Below, one piece after another: positions 61,365 to 64,000 of a stretch of DNA of 64,000 nucleotides (positions are counted from its first letter, which is position 1; each line of letters begins with the position of its first letter). The position numbers and the translations under genes are program-made. The notes under the pieces were generated by a model that had not been told where the DNA came from, made no database searches, and was given only the letters and a program-made list of their open reading frames with translations. Source of the DNA: Treponema sp. (lineage in GTDB: Bacteria; Spirochaetota; Spirochaetia; Treponematales; Treponemataceae); contig JAEDIW010000005.1 in NCBI GenBank assembly GCA_016296655.1, positions 1 to 64,000 on the forward strand, read 5' to 3'.

Positions 61365-62399
61365 ATGACAGAAACAAAATTAATCGATTCTTTAGCAGGT
61401 CTTTTGCCTCAGGAAATTTGTGAACGGTTTGAAATAAATCCGCTGTTTCGTGGCAGACAGATTTTTAAATGGGTAAGTACTGGCATTTCATCCTTTTCTC
61501 AAATGACAAACCTAAGTTTGGAACTAAGAAAGGCTCTTGAAGAAAAAACGTGCATTCACAGTTCTAAAGTTTCAAAAATTCTCAGAGATCCAGACGGTAC
61601 TGTAAAGCTTCAGCTTACACTTCAGGATGGACTGGCCGTAGAAACAGTTCTTTTAACAGATAAAGAAGGCCGAAAAACAGCTTGTGTTTCATGCCAGGTT
61701 GGCTGTCCTATGGGCTGTGCTTTTTGTAGAACTGGTGAAATGGGTTTTACAAGAAATCTTTTACCTTGCGAAATTGTAGAACAGTTCCTGTTTCTTGAAA
61801 AAGAAGCTGGAACTCTTTCAAACATTGTTTTTATGGGCATGGGCGAACCTATGCTCAATCTGAGTGCTATAAGAAAAGCCGTTGAAATTTTGACTCATAA
61901 AGATGGCAGAGCTCTTTCTGCCAGACGCCTTACCCTTTCAACTTCAGGAGTTGTAAAAGGAATTTATGATCTTGCAGATAACGGGCCTCTGATGAGACTT
62001 GCAGTTTCACTTACTACAGCAGATTCTGCATTGCGGGAAAAACTTATGCCTGTAGAAAAACAGTTTAATCTTTCAGAGCTTCGTGAAGCAATCAGATATT
62101 ATGCAGAAAAAACAGGACGGAGGGTAACTCTGGAAGCAGCCTTAATGAGTGGTGTAAACACTGGTGACGAAAGTGCCAGAAATATGATTGCATTTGCAAA
62201 AGGCATGAATGTGAACATCAACCTGATTCCATGGAATCCTATAGGTGATTTACCTTTTAAAACTCCAGGAACAGAAGAATGTCACCATTTTGTTTCCCTG
62301 CTGGAAAAAGCAGGACTAAATGTAACACTGCGCGCAAGACGGGGAAGAAAAATTGGAGGGGCCTGCGGACAACTTGGAATTTCCAAGCCCAAAAACTAA
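61365..62399 (+). CDS. rlmN: Dual-specificity 23S rRNA/tRNA adenine-C2 methyltransferase RlmN
   Basis: A 344-residue radical SAM enzyme. The cluster-binding motif C-x3-C-x2-C is at Cys114, Cys118 and Cys121 (GCPMGCAFCRTGEMGF), and the second conserved Cys for the methyl relay is at Cys334 in GGACGQLG; GMGEPMLN is the SAM-binding motif. It makes m2A2503 in 23S rRNA and m2A37 in tRNA. ATG 61365 (MTETKLIDSLAGL) fits the family. A GTG at 61329 preceded by TATAAT (61315-61320) is an alternative leaderless start. Confidence 0.93.
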   Translation: MTETKLIDSLAGLLPQEICERFEINPLFRGRQIFKWVSTGISSFSQMTNLSLELRKALEEKTCIHSSKVSKILRDPDGTVKLQLTLQDGLAVETVLLTDKEGRKTACVSCQVGCPMGCAFCRTGEMGFTRNLLPCEIVEQFLFLEKEAGTLSNIVFMGMGEPMLNLSAIRKAVEILTHKDGRALSARRLTLSTSGVVKGIYDLADNGPLMRLAVSLTTADSALREKLMPVEKQFNLSELREAIRYYAEKTGRRVTLEAALMSGVNTGDESARNMIAFAKGMNVNINLIPWNPIGDLPFKTPGTEECHHFVSLLEKAGLNVTLRARRGRKIGGACGQLGISKPKN

Positions 62400-62412
62400 T
62401 CAGTTTTTCTTT

Positions 62413-62434
62413 AAAGCAGGCATTTGCTTTTTTT
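62413..62434 (+). terminator. Terminator of rlmN
   Basis: AAAGCA-GGCATT-TGCTTT forms a 6-bp stem with the T-run extended by four more T, 13 bp past the rlmN stop. Confidence 0.7.
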
Positions 62435-62435
62435 C

Positions 62436-62464
62436 TTGACAACAACTAAATAAATATTTAATAT
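62436..62464 (+). promoter_or_regulatory. Promoter of leuC
   Basis: TTGACA (62436-62441), a 17-nt spacer and TAATAT (62459-62464). An 8-bp inverted repeat AAATATAA/TTATATTT (62469-62476 and 62483-62490) lies right after it and could be an operator. Confidence 0.65.
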
Positions 62465-62517
62465 TCTGAAATATAATTAAAGTTATATTTTAAGAATGAT
62501 TTTTACAGGAGATTCTT

Positions 62518-63801
62518 ATGGGAAAGACAATAGCTCAGAAAGTTTTTGAAACTCATTTAGTTGACAAGCCGTTTGAAGGAACTTATGTACTGAAACTGGA
62601 TCGGGTTTTTTGCCACGAAATTACAACTCCAATTGCAATAAATGACCTGGTTTCTCATAACAAGGACAGAGTTTTTGATGCTTCAAAAATAAAGGCTGTA
62701 ATTGACCATGTAACCCCGGCAAAAGACAGCAAGACAGCAACACAGGGAAAAATTCTCAGAGAATGGGCAAACCGTAACAATATAAAAGACTTTTTTGATA
62801 TTGGAAGTAATGGTGTCTGCCACGCAATATTTCCAGAAAAAGGCTTTGTAAGGCCAGGTTTTACAGTAATCATGGGAGACAGCCATACATGTACTCACGG
62901 AGCTTTTGGAGCTTTTGCTGCAGGTGTTGGAACGACAGACCTTGAAGTCGGCATTTTAAAAGGAGTTTGTACTTTCAAAGAACCAAAATCCATGAAATTC
63001 AATCTTAACGGAAAACTGCCGGAAGGTGTTTTTGCAAAAGATGTTATCCTTTACCTGATTGGTCAGATTGGTGTAAACGGTGCTACAAACTGCGTAATGG
63101 AATTTTCAGGTCCTGTAATTGACAGCTTCAGCATGGAAGAACGAATGACGCTTTGTAACATGGCTGTTGAAGCAGGTGCAACATCAGGAATCTGTGCACC
63201 AGACATGACAACTGTTGAATACCTTTGGGAATTCATAAAGGATGAATTCAAGACAAAAGAAGAAGCTCTTGCTGAATATTCAAAATGGACATCCGATCCT
63301 GATGCTGTTTACGAAAAAGTTTATAATTTTGACCTTTCAAAACTTGAACCAGTTGCAACTTTCGGATATAAACCTGACCAGATAAAGACAGTAAAAGAGA
63401 TGGCTGGCACAAAGGTTAATCAGGTTTATATAGGAAGCTGTACAAACGGAAGAATTTCAGATCTCAGAGTTGCCGCAAAAGTTCTCAAAGGCAAGCATAT
63501 TGCAGAAGGCGTACGAGGAATCGTAAGTCCTGCAACACCGAAGATTTATAAAATGGCTTTGGAAGAAGGCATTATTGCGACCTTTATTGATGCAGGTTTC
63601 TGCGTTACAAACCCGACTTGCGGTGCATGTTTGGGAATGAGTAACGGAATTCTTGCAGAAGGAGAAGTATGTGCCTCTACCACAAACCGTAATTTCAATG
63701 GTAGAATGGGAAAAGGCGGAATGGTTCATTTGATGAGTCCTGCAACAGCAGCGGCAACTGCAATTGCAGGCACAATAACTAATTCCCCTTTATATAAATA
63801 A
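62518..63801 (+). CDS. leuC: 3-isopropylmalate dehydratase / homoaconitase large subunit
   Basis: A 427-residue aconitase-family large subunit. The 4Fe-4S ligands are Cys308 (YIGSCTNGR) and Cys368 and Cys371 (NPTCGACLGM). GDSHTCTHGAFGAFAAGVGTTD carries active-site residues. It matches the archaeal-type/HacA group rather than the longer enteric LeuC. It isomerises 2- and 3-isopropylmalate in leucine synthesis with the small subunit started at 63953. AGGAG lies 6 nt before the ATG; a strong promoter is upstream. Confidence 0.9.
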   Translation: MGKTIAQKVFETHLVDKPFEGTYVLKLDRVFCHEITTPIAINDLVSHNKDRVFDASKIKAVIDHVTPAKDSKTATQGKILREWANRNNIKDFFDIGSNGVCHAIFPEKGFVRPGFTVIMGDSHTCTHGAFGAFAAGVGTTDLEVGILKGVCTFKEPKSMKFNLNGKLPEGVFAKDVILYLIGQIGVNGATNCVMEFSGPVIDSFSMEERMTLCNMAVEAGATSGICAPDMTTVEYLWEFIKDEFKTKEEALAEYSKWTSDPDAVYEKVYNFDLSKLEPVATFGYKPDQIKTVKEMAGTKVNQVYIGSCTNGRISDLRVAAKVLKGKHIAEGVRGIVSPATPKIYKMALEEGIIATFIDAGFCVTNPTCGACLGMSNGILAEGEVCASTTNRNFNGRMGKGGMVHLMSPATAAATAIAGTITNSPLYK

Positions 63802-63835
63802 AAATCTGCTGAAACATGCAGTTTTTTATCTGCAA

Positions 63836-63854
63836 AAGTTTACGTTGTAAACTT
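63836..63854. promoter_or_regulatory. Inverted repeat after leuC
   Basis: 8-bp perfect arms with a 3-nt centre, 35 bp past the leuC stop. No T-run follows, so an operator is more likely than a terminator. Confidence 0.4.
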
Positions 63855-63893
63855 CTTTATCAACTGCGCATTTGCATATTACTGTGGATGTGC

Positions 63894-63931
63894 TTGAAAA
63901 GTTAAATTGTGGAATTATAATTTCCACAATT
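63894..63931 (+). promoter_or_regulatory. leuD promoter with a palindromic operator around its -10 box
   Basis: TTGAAA (63894-63899), a 16-nt spacer and TATAAT (63916-63921). Arms AATTGTGGAA (63905-63914) and TTCCACAATT (63922-63931) form a perfect 10-bp inverted repeat whose 7-nt centre is the -10 box, a classic repressor position. Confidence 0.7.
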
Positions 63932-63952
63932 GGCTTTTTACGGGAGAAACAG

Positions 63953-64000
63953 ATGAAACAATTTGGCGGTGAAGTACTTTTTCTTAATCGTGCGGATATT
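63953..64000 (+). CDS. leuD: Small subunit of isopropylmalate dehydratase, start only
   Basis: The first 16 codons read MKQFGGEVLFLNRADI, which matches the start of LeuD/HacB small subunits (FGGKVLVLDRDNI-like). The frame is open at the right edge. GGGAG lies 6 nt before the ATG. Identification from such a short piece leans on the position after leuC. Confidence 0.75.
   Translation, partial: MKQFGGEVLFLNRADI

Larger units (their letters stand above)
63802..63952. other. leuC-leuD intergenic region
   Basis: About 150 bp holding an inverted repeat AAGTTTAC-GTT-GTAAACTT (63836-63854), the promoter/operator at 63894-63931 and the Shine-Dalgarno GGGAG (6 nt before the leuD ATG). Confidence 0.6.

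Noticed and set aside
1..64000. CRISPR arrays, prophage or integrative element modules
   Set aside because: No regularly spaced repeats, integrase, capsid, portal or conjugation genes were found; the only mobile DNA is the two insertion sequences and possibly the GC-rich islands.

Overview
The window is AT-rich bacterial DNA that reads as a host-associated Treponema or a close spirochaete relative. Support for this: a P83/100-family protein next to a secreted beta-propeller protein, a chemotaxis cluster with two CheW and CheD, rubrerythrin plus superoxide reductase instead of catalase, and an Rnf-type operon. Genus level is an inference; no rRNA or tRNA gene is visible.

Layout. 1-350: 3' end of an IS982-type transposase. 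473-8496 (minus): a long operon running from a DUF212 membrane protein through an unknown membrane protein and rnfC-D-G-E-A to a GH57-like protein. 8565-15586: rRNA/RNA modification genes (rluA-like, pcnB, rlmD-like), a P-loop/Asp23 fusion, a lipase-like hydrolase and a secreted beta-propeller protein. 15716-19367: P83/100 protein, then a small membrane-protein gene split by an intact ISAs1-family element with a perfect 10-bp target duplication. 19396-24977: a NitT/TauT-like ABC system with permease and ATPase fused, a MocR regulator and a MATE exporter. 25024-27413: tcdA, a secreted protein and an oxidative-stress pair. 27595-37461: three hybrid histidine kinases in a row. 37863-47818: a serine hydrolase, a 2-hydroxyacid dehydrogenase, a cytidylate-kinase-like protein, and an amino-acid uptake and metabolism group (M20 hydrolase, ABC importer, aminotransferase), ending with a TSUP permease. 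47964-51227: the rpsF-ssb-rpsR-rplI-dnaB group. 51441-57411: che genes without cheA. 57660-62399: ankyrin, RsmD, TPR and RlmN proteins. 62518-64000: leuC and the start of leuD.

The most unusual system is the Rnf operon. Gene order and fold-level features match Rnf, but rnfB is absent, the covalent-flavin motifs of RnfD and RnfG are degenerate, the glycine-rich NADH/FMN loop of RnfC is not recognisable, and most of the membrane [2Fe-2S] cysteines of RnfA/RnfE are missing. Only the two 4Fe-4S motifs of RnfC look intact. An unrecognised 464-residue membrane protein is translationally coupled to it, and the last gene of the run is a GH57 protein that has lost both catalytic residues. Together these look like a repurposed Rnf-derived membrane complex.

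Regulation. Several genes have a -10 hexamer 6-10 nt before the start codon and no Shine-Dalgarno, which suggests leaderless transcripts. Others have clear Shine-Dalgarno sites. A promoter-plus-early-terminator leader precedes the amino-acid ABC operon, and a palindrome centred on the -10 box precedes leuD. Four GC-rich intergenic islands break the otherwise AT-rich sequence; three share hairpins with GAGTTT/AAACTC stems. Starts were adjusted from the longest frame wherever a Shine-Dalgarno, signal peptide or promoter decided it. Everything here is from reading the sequence by eye; no search was run.
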